64,000 nucleotides of DNA from Comamonadaceae bacterium (lineage in GTDB: Bacteria; Pseudomonadota; Gammaproteobacteria; Burkholderiales; Burkholderiaceae_C). Under the pieces are notes generated by a model. The model was not told the DNA's origin. It did no database searches and saw only the letters and a list, made by a program, of their open reading frames with translations. The position numbers and the translations under genes are program-made. Below, one piece after another: positions 53,108 through 62,400 of the stretch (position 1 is its first letter; each line of letters starts with the position of its first letter). The stretch covers positions 124,001 to 188,000 of the forward strand of contig JAIXUG010000005.1 of assembly GCA_027484105.1 (NCBI GenBank). Direction: 5' to 3'.

Positions 53108-53764
53108 TTATTGGTTCACAGGTGATTTGGGGTCGAGCAGCAGACCCACAATGTGGCGAACCTGGGTCTCGGTCAAGATGCCCATGTGACCTGCACGCGG
53201 CATGTTGGAGCACGCGTTGTAGGCCTTGGAATTCCAGATCTTGCCCCAGGTGTACTCCACAATGGCCTTGCTGGCTGGATCTTCTGGATTGGAGACGCCG
53301 CGAATCTTGCCGTAGTTGTACAAACTCGGGCCCAGCGTGCCATAAGAAATTTCTTTCTTGTCCATCTGATGGCAGTTGTAGCAATTGCCACCGTTGACCG
53401 CTGTGGCTGCATCGGTCCAGGTCAGACCCCGACCACTTTGCGCAATCACTTCACCTTGCTTCCAGTCACCGATGAACTTGCCATCCGAGGGCCACTTGAT
53501 GGCCTTGAGGTTGGCCTCTTCAATGCGCTTGGCGGTTTTGTCGTCCAGCGGTTTACCTGCCACATCGGCCTCACTGCACAAGCGGTTGGTTTCGTCGGTG
53601 GCGGTGATGCGCTCCACCTTGACATGGCTTTGGTCACGGAACGAGGCCTTGACGATCTGATCGGTCAAGGCATTGAGTTCGGCCACAGAAGGACCAGATG
53701 CGCAGCCAACAGCCACCAAGGCTGCTGCAAGACTGGCCAGTACGAGTTGGGTTTTTTTGTTCAT
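53108..53764 (-). CDS. soxX: Sulfur oxidation cytochrome SoxX, predicted lipoprotein
   Basis: A 218-residue monoheme subunit of the SoxXA cytochrome that couples thiosulfate to SoxYZ. The heme motif CYNCH is at 128-132, with later Met residues (NMPRAGHMG) available as the distal ligand. The signal ends in AVGCAS, a lipobox (Cys21), so membrane attachment is predicted. An insertion of about 100 residues before the heme makes it longer than the smallest SoxX proteins. It starts 18 bases after soxA. Confidence 0.92.
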   Translation of the reverse strand: MNKKTQLVLASLAAALVAVGCASGPSVAELNALTDQIVKASFRDQSHVKVERITATDETNRLCSEADVAGKPLDDKTAKRIEEANLKAIKWPSDGKFIGDWKQGEVIAQSGRGLTWTDAATAVNGGNCYNCHQMDKKEISYGTLGPSLYNYGKIRGVSNPEDPASKAIVEYTWGKIWNSKAYNACSNMPRAGHMGILTETQVRHIVGLLLDPKSPVNQ

Positions 53765-53782
53765 GAGGGTCTCCTGGTCAGG

Positions 53783-54586
53783 TCAGCGTTTGATGGCCGG
53801 GGCAATCGAGGCGGCGCCTTTGGCATTCACACCCAGATACGTAGACAAGGCCACGGTGGCGTCACTGCCAAAACCGGGATAGGGAAAACGCTGTTGGCGG
53901 TAGCAGTCGTTCAAGCGCAACTGCATGCTCCACATCTGGCCGTTCGAGACACGGTATGCAGGCCAGGCCGCAAAGCCCACCCCATCCCCCGGGTTCTTGG
54001 TCAGGATCGGCAGGTCTTGCAAACGGATGCGCTTGCCCTCTTCGCCATGGCAAGAGGCGCAAGAGAAGTCATGGGTGCCCCCGCGCTGGAAAAACAAGCG
54101 CTTGCCCACTTCGTAAAAAATTCTTTCTTGAGGGTGCGCTTGTGACAGGTTAAAGCGCTGGCCTTTGGACTCGGCGGCGATCCAGGTGGCCATGGCGGTC
54201 ACATTGGCCATTTCCCCGCGACCAAAAGCAGTTTTGGTAATTTCTGCAGCGTTGAAGCCTTGCAGAGTTTCCATGCAAGTCACCAAGCGGGACTCCAAGT
54301 CTTGCATGCGCTGGGTGTCAGCAAAGTATTTCGGCAACTCGACAAAAGCACCTTTGACCACGCCCGGGCCTTTGCCCAGATCACACTTTTCGAGCGAGGC
54401 GTTTTTCGGGCCACGTGCTTTCTTCCAAAGGTCTTCGCCTTTGGCTTCATAGAGTTCGGCAGGGTTACCGTCTTGCAACATCGCGCGGTATTCGTCGATG
54501 CCTTGGCTGGTTGTTTTCTGGGCCCATGCGGACATGGCACACACTGAAATTGCCGCCGCGAGGGAAAGGGTCTTTACATTTTTCAT
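53783..54586 (-). CDS. soxA: Sulfur oxidation cytochrome SoxA, monoheme
   Basis: A 267-residue periplasmic subunit of SoxXA. The signal ends at about residue 22 (AMSAWA). One heme motif, CASCH (176-180), is present. Cys228 in LNDCYRQQRFP is the probable active-site Cys that carries the sulfur substrate. The N-terminal domain keeps Cys68 and Cys104 but no CxxCH, so the first heme of diheme SoxA is absent, as in other monoheme forms. The gap to soxZ contains a strong hairpin. Confidence 0.93.
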   Translation of the reverse strand: MKNVKTLSLAAAISVCAMSAWAQKTTSQGIDEYRAMLQDGNPAELYEAKGEDLWKKARGPKNASLEKCDLGKGPGVVKGAFVELPKYFADTQRMQDLESRLVTCMETLQGFNAAEITKTAFGRGEMANVTAMATWIAAESKGQRFNLSQAHPQERIFYEVGKRLFFQRGGTHDFSCASCHGEEGKRIRLQDLPILTKNPGDGVGFAAWPAYRVSNGQMWSMQLRLNDCYRQQRFPYPGFGSDATVALSTYLGVNAKGAASIAPAIKR

Positions 54587-54617
54587 TGTCACCTCTGATT
54601 GTTTTATTCCAAGGCAA

Positions 54618-54645
54618 AAAGGGTGAAGTTGTGGCTTCACCCTTT
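54618..54645 (-). terminator. Hairpin between soxZ and soxA
   Basis: Perfect 11-base arms AAAGGGTGAAG (54618-54628) and CTTCACCCTTT (54635-54645). Leftward RNA continues into a five-base U run. Placed inside the operon, it probably works as a partial terminator or an mRNA-stability element. Confidence 0.65.
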
Positions 54646-54662
54646 GCAAATTCACCCGACGA

Positions 54663-54974
54663 TCACGACACCGTGGCTTCGTCCGTGCGGGTCGCACCTC
54701 GGTTGTCCTTCCAGGTCACGGCAATTTTGTCGCCGGCTTTGGCGCCCTTGACGTTGAACTGCATGAACGGGTTTTTGGACACCGCAGGGCCCCACTCGGC
54801 GGTCAAAACCACCTTGCCGTTGTGTGTGGCGGTGACTTCCTGGATGAACCAGGCAGGGATGAGGTTGCCGGAAGCGTCACGACGCTGACCTGCTTCCATT
54901 TCGTGGGCCATGAGCACACGAACGGTTGCTTTGTCACCCGCTACTTGGGCACGAATGCGCATTGGATCTGCCAT
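54663..54974 (-). CDS. soxZ: Sulfur carrier complex protein SoxZ
   Basis: A 103-residue immunoglobulin-like protein, the usual length for SoxZ. It begins MADPMRIRAQVAGDKATVRVLMAHEMEAGQ and has FIQEVTATHNGKVV and ISKNP-like VSKNPFMQF, all typical. It has no signal peptide of its own and would be exported with SoxY, with which it forms the carrier. It starts 54 bases after the soxY stop. Confidence 0.95.
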   Translation of the reverse strand: MADPMRIRAQVAGDKATVRVLMAHEMEAGQRRDASGNLIPAWFIQEVTATHNGKVVLTAEWGPAVSKNPFMQFNVKGAKAGDKIAVTWKDNRGATRTDEATVS

Positions 54975-55028
54975 GTTTCTCTCCTTAATCTTTCAGTGAA
55001 TCCATGTTTAAACGGTGTCTGCAAGCGT

Positions 55029-55484
55029 TTAACCGCCGCAACCACCCAAAGTGACTTTGACTTCTTTTTTGGCCCACAAGGCGCGGCCGTCGTTCATGAT
55101 GGCCACAGCGTAGACATCGGAAGACTGGCCCATCTTGGCGCGGGTAGAGAAGTTGGCATCCACAGCATCGGTCACGTTGAACATGGCCACCAGTGCAGAC
55201 GGGTTCTTCTCAACCAAGATCAACAATTGCTTGACGCCGGCCAGGGTGCTGCTGGCGCCCAAAGGCACCACGGCACCGTTTTCGGCGATGTCCGGACCGG
55301 TGATGGTCACGTCCTTGCTTTCAGCCATGCTTTTGGCACCGGCAGCGCGGGCAGCGTCTTGCACTGTTTTGGCATCGAATGCCGCTTTGTTGACAGCGGC
55401 TTGTGCGAACTGTGGAAAGCCCGCGGCGGCCAAGAGGCCAGCCACAACAGCGCTTTGCTTGAGTGTCTCGCGACGGTTTTGCAT
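55029..55484 (-). CDS. soxY: Sulfur carrier protein SoxY
   Basis: A 151-residue carrier on which sulfur intermediates are bound. A Tat signal begins QNRRETLKQSAVVAG and ends near AQAA. The C-terminus is LGGCGG, with the swinging-arm Cys149 that accepts the sulfane. The mature core is an immunoglobulin-like domain including FSTRAKMGQSSDVYAVA. Confidence 0.96.
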   Translation of the reverse strand: MQNRRETLKQSAVVAGLLAAAGFPQFAQAAVNKAAFDAKTVQDAARAAGAKSMAESKDVTITGPDIAENGAVVPLGASSTLAGVKQLLILVEKNPSALVAMFNVTDAVDANFSTRAKMGQSSDVYAVAIMNDGRALWAKKEVKVTLGGCGG

Positions 55485-55554
55485 CTGATATCTCCTTTGA
55501 TGGTTGAGTGATGCTATTGAAACAGGTTCAGCTGTACCGTGGGATCAATCCGCG

Positions 55555-56628
55555 TTACTTGCTGGCCCCCTTGGAAATCCATTCTGCAATCAGTTTGGCG
55601 TCCGTGTCAGGCAGAGATTGTGCAGGCATGGGAATCGGTCCGTAAACCCCCACGCCCCCCACCTTGATCTTTTCTGTCAGGTAAGCGACCTTGCCTGCCT
55701 GCTTTTTCGCGATTTCATGGAAGCCTGGACCCACGATTTTCTTGTCCACGCCATGGCAGGCGGTGCAGCTGTGTTTGTTCAATAACGCAATGACCGCTTT
55801 GGACTCGTTCTTTTCGGGCTTGGCAGCTGCCACTGGGGCCGCTGCGGCCACAGGCATGCCCGCTTTGGGCTCTGGGCGCGTCGTATCGACACCCCGCTGC
55901 GGTCCCACAATGCGGTTTTGCTCTTGCAAGTTGCCGTGCGCGTTGCGCGCAAAGTCTGGCAAGAAAGACGCCACTTTGGGCTCGGGCGTACAGTCTTTCA
56001 TGCAGATCTTGTTCTGGGTATCGGTCTTTTTGACCCCCCCAAATTCATTGCCGGGCCACATGGCGTGCGCAGTGGTCATGCCATTGCGGTTGGGCATGCG
56101 GGCCTGCACTTCAGCGATGTTCTTGTCTGACAGCACATAGTTGTCAGGCACGATGTTGGCCAGGTTCAACATGAACGCTGTGACGGCATAGACCTCTTCA
56201 GTGGTCAGCGTCTTGGGGTTGGTCCAGGGCATGGCTCGGTTGATGTAATCCCACAAAGTGGAGACTGTGGGCACCTTCATGATGGTGGTGCGCCCAGGGT
56301 AGTCTGCACGTCGCAAATTGGCCACACGGCCCGTTTTGATGTCCTCGGCCGTGGTGCCGCCAATCAGCGGACTGAACACTTCGTTGGATTCACCGAACAC
56401 GCCATGGCAGTGGGCGCACTTGGCCTCCCACACATCCTGACCCTTGGCCACAGAGCCGGAGCCCGCAGGCAAACCTTTGAAGTCAGGACGCACATCAATG
56501 TCCCACTTGGCGACCTCCTTGGGGGTTGCCTCGCGGCCCACGCCCGGGAACTTCTGACTTTGTGCGGCGGCCAAACCTGCCACAGCCAAGCAAGCCAGGG
56601 TGAAAACGGCATTACGAAAGCTGGACAT
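55555..56628 (-). CDS. soxD: Sulfur dehydrogenase cytochrome subunit SoxD
   Basis: A 357-residue diheme cytochrome c partnering SoxC. The signal ends near residue 22. The first heme motif CAHCH is in AKCAHCHGVFGES and the second CTACH in HSCTACHGVDKK, in a class I c-type domain at the C-terminus after an Ala/Pro linker. It takes electrons from the Mo centre of SoxC during oxidation of SoxY-bound sulfane. Its ATG lies inside the last codons of soxC (17-base overlap). Confidence 0.93.
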   Translation of the reverse strand: MSSFRNAVFTLACLAVAGLAAAQSQKFPGVGREATPKEVAKWDIDVRPDFKGLPAGSGSVAKGQDVWEAKCAHCHGVFGESNEVFSPLIGGTTAEDIKTGRVANLRRADYPGRTTIMKVPTVSTLWDYINRAMPWTNPKTLTTEEVYAVTAFMLNLANIVPDNYVLSDKNIAEVQARMPNRNGMTTAHAMWPGNEFGGVKKTDTQNKICMKDCTPEPKVASFLPDFARNAHGNLQEQNRIVGPQRGVDTTRPEPKAGMPVAAAAPVAAAKPEKNESKAVIALLNKHSCTACHGVDKKIVGPGFHEIAKKQAGKVAYLTEKIKVGGVGVYGPIPMPAQSLPDTDAKLIAEWISKGASK

Positions 56629-57976
56629 TTTTCACCTCACCGTTTTCCTGCACCAACCACGACTGGATGGCATTGTTGTGATAGATCGATCGCGTGCCCC
56701 TGACGGCGCGCAATTGCTGGTAAGTCGGCTGCACATGCCCCGTTTCGTCTTGCGCACGGCTTTGAATGATGGCCGGTTTGCCGTCCCACACCCAGTTGAG
56801 GTTGAATCGGGTCAAGGCCTTGGACAGCACCGGGGTTTCCAGCCGCGCTTGTCGCCAGTTGCGCCCGCCATCGGTGGAGACATCCACCCGCTTGACCTTG
56901 CCCTTGCCCGACCAGGCCAAGCCCGTGATGTTGTAAAAACCTTTGTCCAACAAAACTTGACCACCGGAAGGTGTGGTCACCACGCTTTTGATTTCCTGAA
57001 TGTTGGTGTATTGACGCTGCAAACCGTTGGGCATCAAGTCAATGTAGTGAATGGCCTCGTCTTTGGCGGCATAGGGCTTGTCCCCCACTTCAACCCGCCG
57101 CAGGTATTTGACCCAGCTCACCCCTTGCACACCGGGCACAACCAAACGCAAGGGGTAACCGTTTTCGGGGCGCAACATCTCACCGTTTTGACCGTAGGCC
57201 ACAATGACTTCGCCCGATGTGATCAAGCTCATCGGAATGGTGCGCGTCATGGACGAACCATCACCGCCTTCGGCCAAGACAAACTTGCCATTTTTCAGAT
57301 TAGCGCCTGCCATTTCCAACAAAGTGATCAAGGGCACACCCGTGAACTCGCTGCAAGAAATCATGCCATGCGTGTACTGCACAGTGGGCACGGCCACATT
57401 GCCCCATTCGGTCGCGGTATTGGCACCGCACTCGATGAAGTGAAAACGCGACACAGAAGGCAAACGCATGATCTCGTCCATGGTGAACACCATGTTCTTT
57501 TTGACCATGCCATTGATCATGAAACGGTGTTTGGACGGGTCGATGTCCCACCAGCCTTGGTGATGCCGCTCGAAATGCAAACCGCTGGGCGTCACGATGC
57601 CAAACAAGGACTGCAGCGGAGCAAAGGACACCGAAGCTTGGGTGGTCTGGGTCAGGCCCGGACTCTGGCGGCGCTGCAAATTGGCCTCGTATTGGGATGG
57701 CTTGCCGTAGCCCTCCACCGCCACACCTTGCCCCAAGCCCGTGGCGTGCTCTGGCAAGTTCAAAATATTGGGGTCCCCACCCTCTGATGGCACGGGATTG
57801 CCCTGAGACAGGGCCATGGGGGCAGCAGCCCCAGCCGCTGCCGCTGCAAATGCGTTGCGGATGAAATCACGGCGGCCCTTTTTGCCCTCCGCGAAGACTT
57901 CCTTGACACCGCTGGGTGTCAAGAAGTTCTCGGGTGCTTTTTGCACACGGCCTGAATGAATGCTGTCTTGCTTCAC
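56612..57976 (-). CDS. soxC: Sulfur dehydrogenase molybdenum subunit SoxC
   Basis: A 454-residue sulfite-oxidase-family molybdoprotein. A Tat signal with KKGRRDFIRNAF (about residues 33-44) follows a polar leader of the length usual for SoxC. The Mo-binding Cys is in FIECGANTATEWG, and RLVVPGVQGVSWVKYLRRVEV belongs to the cofactor and dimerisation region. With SoxD it oxidises the outer sulfur atom so that thiosulfate is converted to sulfate without sulfur globules. First gene of the core sox run; a dyad and a terminator lie upstream. Confidence 0.95.
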   Translation of the reverse strand: MKQDSIHSGRVQKAPENFLTPSGVKEVFAEGKKGRRDFIRNAFAAAAAGAAAPMALSQGNPVPSEGGDPNILNLPEHATGLGQGVAVEGYGKPSQYEANLQRRQSPGLTQTTQASVSFAPLQSLFGIVTPSGLHFERHHQGWWDIDPSKHRFMINGMVKKNMVFTMDEIMRLPSVSRFHFIECGANTATEWGNVAVPTVQYTHGMISCSEFTGVPLITLLEMAGANLKNGKFVLAEGGDGSSMTRTIPMSLITSGEVIVAYGQNGEMLRPENGYPLRLVVPGVQGVSWVKYLRRVEVGDKPYAAKDEAIHYIDLMPNGLQRQYTNIQEIKSVVTTPSGGQVLLDKGFYNITGLAWSGKGKVKRVDVSTDGGRNWRQARLETPVLSKALTRFNLNWVWDGKPAIIQSRAQDETGHVQPTYQQLRAVRGTRSIYHNNAIQSWLVQENGEVKNVQLS

Positions 57977-58096
57977 ACGAACTCCTGTTTTTGAGCGGTC
58001 AATCCAAGCCCCTGCACAGATCGTCTCTCATTGACCCGACACCGCTTGGTGCACATGGCAATCTCAGGGGAGGCTCAGAGAGCCCTGTTAGGTCAG

Positions 58097-58118
58097 TATA
58101 TTCGGATATGCGAATATA
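58097..58118. promoter_or_regulatory. Candidate sox operator
   Basis: Perfect 8-base arms TATATTCG and CGAATATA around GATATG, 121 bases upstream of the soxC start codon. ArsR-family sulfur-responsive repressors bind AT-rich dyads of this size, and an ArsR-type gene lies at 63842. Confidence 0.55.
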
Positions 58119-58123
58119 TAGGA

Positions 58124-58170
58124 TAAAAAATCAATCTGAATCAGGGATTACACGGAACAGCGATTCAGAT
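58124..58170 (-). terminator. Terminator after the small cytochrome gene
   Basis: Arms ATCTGAATC (58134-58142) and GATTCAGAT (58162-58170) with a 19-base loop; the A run at 58124-58130 supplies the U tract for leftward RNA. It separates the 107-residue cytochrome gene from the soxC promoter. Confidence 0.6.
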
Positions 58171-58185
58171 CAGGACAAACCCTGA

Positions 58186-58509
58186 TCACTTGAATTTGTA
58201 GTGGTCCCGGTTGAGGACGGCGGCCACGGATGTCACTTCTTCCGGAAACATGCCCATGTTCAACTCGGTGTTGCACTGCTCGACCATGCCGCGCAGAAAA
58301 GCGGCCGTGTTGATGCGCCCCAGGGGTTTGTAAATGGCGCTGCCATCTCCCCCCACTTTGGACACATGGCAAGCCAGACACTTGTTTTCGGCGATCAACT
58401 TCTCGCCGAGCTTGTAGTCGGCCTCTTTGAAGAGTGCGGGCTGCGCCCAAGCCGCGCCGGACCCCGCCAAAACCATCCACACCCATGCGGAACGTTGAAA
58501 CAAGGTCAT
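58186..58509 (-). CDS. Small monoheme c-type cytochrome, sox-associated
   Basis: A 107-residue exported protein. The signal ends near residue 22 (GAAWAQ). The heme motif CLACH lies at about 44-48 in ENKCLACHVSKVGG. The C-terminal half (RGMVEQCNTELNMGMFPEEV) has Met residues as possible distal ligand and one free Cys. Small cytochromes of this type accompany sox clusters and may take electrons from SoxXA or SoxCD; its exact partner is unknown. Confidence 0.82.
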   Translation of the reverse strand: MTLFQRSAWVWMVLAGSGAAWAQPALFKEADYKLGEKLIAENKCLACHVSKVGGDGSAIYKPLGRINTAAFLRGMVEQCNTELNMGMFPEEVTSVAAVLNRDHYKFK

Positions 58510-58523
58510 GGCACGACTCCCAT

Positions 58524-58558
58524 AAAAAAAGCCGCTCGAGGCCTAAACCTCTAGCGGC
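58524..58558 (-). terminator. Terminator after the c551-like cytochrome gene
   Basis: Arms GCCGCTCGAGG (58531-58541) and CCTCTAGCGGC (58548-58558) with one mismatch; a seven-base A run at 58524-58530 gives the U tract leftwards. It ends only 14 bases before the next start codon. Confidence 0.75.
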
Positions 58559-58627
58559 AAAGAAAAGCCACGAGTACCAGTCGAGCTTTCTGATCTGAAC
58601 ATTCAGACAAACTTGTTTGTCTGGCCT

Positions 58628-58936
58628 TTACTTGGCGCCGGCCAGAATCCAGGTGGCCAGGGTCAAAGCATCTGCATCGCTGAGTGCCGCTTGCGCAGGC
58701 ATGGGTACGGGGCCCCACTTGCCAGAACCACCAGCCTTGATGCTTTTGGCCAGTGTGGCCGCAGCGTCTTTTTGACCCGCATATTTTTTGGCCACATCGC
58801 TGTAAGAAGGACCGACCATTTTTTTGTCAGCGGCATGGCAAGCCATGCAGTTGTTTTTCTTGGCCATGTCCATGTTGGCAAAGGCGGGGGCAGAGGTCAA
58901 AGCAGCCACAGCGGCCACTGCAAAGATCAGTTTCAT
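58628..58936 (-). CDS. Cytochrome c551/c552-like electron carrier
   Basis: A 102-residue class I cytochrome c. The signal is MKLIFAVAAVAALTSAPAFA, the heme motif is CMACH directly after the short mature N-terminus, and WGPVPMPAQ holds the distal Met in the usual PMP context, followed by the final helix ALTLATWILAGAK. It resembles the C-terminal domain of SoxD and would serve as the diffusible acceptor for Sox electrons. The ATG at 58936 gives a clean signal peptide. Confidence 0.9.
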   Translation of the reverse strand: MKLIFAVAAVAALTSAPAFANMDMAKKNNCMACHAADKKMVGPSYSDVAKKYAGQKDAAATLAKSIKAGGSGKWGPVPMPAQAALSDADALTLATWILAGAK

Positions 58937-59156
58937 GAAAACTCCATGGATGGGGATTTGAATATAACCAGGCGCTAATTTAACCGAAATCAAGGCGGAT
59001 CAAAGCAACCCAGACCCATTTCGATGTCAGGGATTTTACTGAGAAGCTGAGTCTGAAGACCTGATGTCATGGCGGAAAAAAGGCCATCCGCATGGTCATT
59101 GAAGCCCTCAGCGCTCATGGGCGCAGCAAAGCTTTGACCCCATCCGGTCTGGCCTG
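58937..59156. other. Intergenic gap, no feature recognised
   Basis: This 220-base stretch between the c551-like cytochrome and the DUF2892 gene contains no convincing gene; open frames across it lack ribosome binding sites and family features. It should carry the cytochrome promoter, but I cannot place one confidently. Confidence 0.5.
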
Positions 59157-59366
59157 TCAGCTGCCTGCCTGCACGCCCAATTTGCGCAAGATGGACTCCA
59201 TCAGGCACCACTGCGTCAAGGCGCTTTGCAGCAAATTCGCCCCCACAAATGCGGTGAAGGCCAGCCACCACTCGCTGACGAACATGGGGCTGCCCTGAAC
59301 ACCCAAGGCCAGGGACAGCAAGATGAAGGTGCCTGCGACCAAACGAACAATTTGCCAAGATTTCAT
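59157..59366 (-). CDS. DUF2892 (YgaP-like) small membrane protein
   Basis: A 69-residue membrane protein with two hydrophobic segments. WQIVRLVAGTFILLSLALG and WWLAFTAFVGANLLQSALTQWCLMESILRKLG match the DUF2892 domain seen beside rhodanese and sulfur genes and in YgaP. Function unknown. It sits between the sox cytochromes and the RND genes on the same strand, 37 bases after the pump gene. Confidence 0.85.
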   Translation of the reverse strand: MKSWQIVRLVAGTFILLSLALGVQGSPMFVSEWWLAFTAFVGANLLQSALTQWCLMESILRKLGVQAGS

Positions 59367-59403
59367 GATGATTGACTCCTGTGAATGAAAGAAAAGAAAC
59401 ACA

Positions 59404-62400
59404 TCAAGCGCCGTACTTTTTGCGGTACGCCACGTAATACAAAGTCGGGATGACGACCAGCGTCAGCACGGTGGACACGAAGATGCCGAAGATCAGCGAG
59501 ATGGCCAGGCCATTGAAGATCGGGTCGTCCAGAATGAAGAAGGCACCGATCATGGCCGCCAGGCCCGTCAGCATGATGGGCTGGGCCCGGGTGATGGCCG
59601 ACTGCACGATGGCGCGTCCAAATTCCATGCCGCTTTGCACCTGCAAGTTGATGAAGTCCACCAGCAAGATCGAGTTGCGCACGATGATGCCCGCCAGCGC
59701 GATCATTCCGATCATGCTGGTGGCGGTGTACTGCGCATTGAGCAGCGCATGACCCGGCATCACGCCGATGATGGTCAATGGAATCGGCGCCATGATGATG
59801 AGCGGCGTGAGGTACGAACCAAACTGCGCCACCACCAGCAAATAGATCAGGATCAAGCCCACGCCATAGGCTGCGCCCATGTCGCGGAAGGTCTCATAGG
59901 TGATCTGTGACTCGCCATCCCACTTGATGCTGTAGCCGCGCCAAGCATCGTCTGGCTGGCGGATGAAGTATTCCTCCACCTTTTGACCATCGGGCGCTTG
60001 GATCTGCGCCACATCACCGCGCATCTTGAACAGGCCATACAAGGGGCTGTCCACCTTGCCCGCCATGTCGGCCATGACAAAGTTCACCGGCAGCATGTCT
60101 TTGTGGATGATGGGTTGCTCGCGCAGCGTGTCGCTCACGGTGACCAACTCACGAATGGCGACCGCTTTGCCCGTGGCGCTTTTCACACCCAGCTGCAGCA
60201 AGGCATCCAGATCGCCATGCAGGTGAGCGGGCAACTGGATCATCGCAGGCACCGGGTATTTGCTGCCGTCGTGCAAATAGCTGGCGTCTTCGCCCGCCAG
60301 ACCTGCACGCAAGGTAGTCACAATGGCTTGCTGCGACACGCCCAAGGCGGCGGCCTTGCGGCGGTCCACCAACAAAACTTTGCGCGGCGCGTCAGCGATG
60401 GCGCTCTCGTCCACATCGACCACGCCTTCGGTTTTCTCAAACACCGCGCGGACAGCTTTGGACACCTGACGACGTCCTTCGGCGTCAGGCCCATAAATCT
60501 CGGCCACGATGGGCGACATCACGGGCGGGCCAGGCGGCACTTCGACCACCTTGACGTTGGCCCCGTGACGGCGGCCGATCGCTTGCAAAGCCGGACGCAC
60601 ACGCGTGGCGATCACATGGCTCTTGTCGCTGCGCTCGGATTTGCCCACCAGGTTGACTTGGATATCGCCCAGCTCAGCGCTTGCGCGCAGGTAATACTGG
60701 CGCACCAAACCGTTGAAGTTGATGGGCGAAGCGGTGCCCACATAGGCTTGGTAATGCGTGACCTCGGGCACTGTGGCCAGGTGACCGCCCAGCTCGCGCA
60801 TCACGGCGGCTGTTTTTTCCAGCGGCGTGCCTGCGGGCATGTCCACCACCACCTGGAACTCCGACTTGTCGTCAAAGGGCAGCATCTTGAGCATGACCAC
60901 ACCTGTCACTGGCAAGACCAAGGACAAGGCGATCAAACCTGCCACGCCCAAGCCCAGCAGCTTGCGGTTGCGCCCGCCGGATTGGGGGTCGAGCAAGGGC
61001 TTGAAGATTTTCTCGAACAGCGGCTCGAGCTTGGCGCTCAGGCCGGTGTGGCCGCCACCCATTGCATTTTCGTCATGCGTGTGGCCAGATGGCTTCATCC
61101 ACATGCCCGCCAACCAAGGCGTGATGACAAAGGCAATGGCCAGTGACAGCAGCATGCCCAAGCTCGCATTGATCGGGATCGGGCTCATGTAGGGGCCCAT
61201 CAGGCCGCTCACAAACGCCATGGGCAAGAGCGCCGCGATCACGGTGAAGGTGGCCAAGATGGTGGGGCCACCCACTTCATCCACCGCACCGGGAATGATG
61301 TCACGCAAGGTTTTTCCGGGGAACAGCTGCTGGTGGCGGTGGATGTTTTCTACCACCACGATGGCATCGTCCACCAAAATGCCGATGGAAAAAATCAGCG
61401 CAAACAGCGATACGCGGTTGAGCGTGAAGCCCCAGGCCCAGGAGGCGAACAATGTCGCGGTCAGGGTCAAGATCACGGCCACGCCCACAATCGCGGCCTC
61501 GCGGCGGCCCAGCGCCATGAACACCAGCGCCACCACCGAGGCGGTGGCAAACAGCAGTTTCTGGATCAGCTTTTGCGCTTTGTCGTTGGCGGTTTCGCCG
61601 TAGTTGCGGGTCTCCACCAACTCAACGTTGTCAGGGATCACGGTGCCTTGCAGTTTGACCACACGGCTTTTCACGCCATTGGCCACGTCAATGGCGTTTT
61701 CGCCCGACTTTTTGGTGATGGACAGCGTGACGGCGGCGAATTCTTCACCCCCGTTTTTTTCGTTGTTGCCGTGCCAGACATAACGTGCAGCCGGCATGGG
61801 GCCGTCCTGCACATCGGCCACGTCTTTCAAGAACACCGGCTTGCCCTGCACCACCTGGACCACCAGGTCGGCCACCTCAGAGGCCTGCGACAGGTGCGGC
61901 CCCGCTTCGATGGCCACGCTTTGGTTGCCCCCCAACAAGTCACCCACAGGCAAACCCAAATTGGCCGATTGCAAAGCCATACGCAGATCGTGCACCGTGA
62001 CACCCGAGCCATTCATGCGCTGTGGGTCGATTTGCACCAACACCGCACGGCGAGGGCCGCCGATGGTGATCACATCGCGGGTGCCGGGCACGCGCTTGAT
62101 GTCGGCTTCGATGCTGTGCGCCACGCGCTCCAGATCAAAAGCGCTCACATCCGCATTTTTCCCGTGCAATGTCAGGGACACGATCGGCACATCGTCAATG
62201 CCCTTGGGCTTGATGAGCGGTTCAGGCAAGCCCAGGTTGCGCGGCAACCAGTCGGCGTTTTCGCGGATCGTGTCGTGCAATTTGACCAAGGCTTCGGTAC
62301 GCGGCACGCCCACCTTGAACTGCACGGTCATGATGGCCACGCCAGGGCGCGAGACCGAGTAGACGTGCTCCACGCCCGCGATCTTGGACAACACCTGCTC

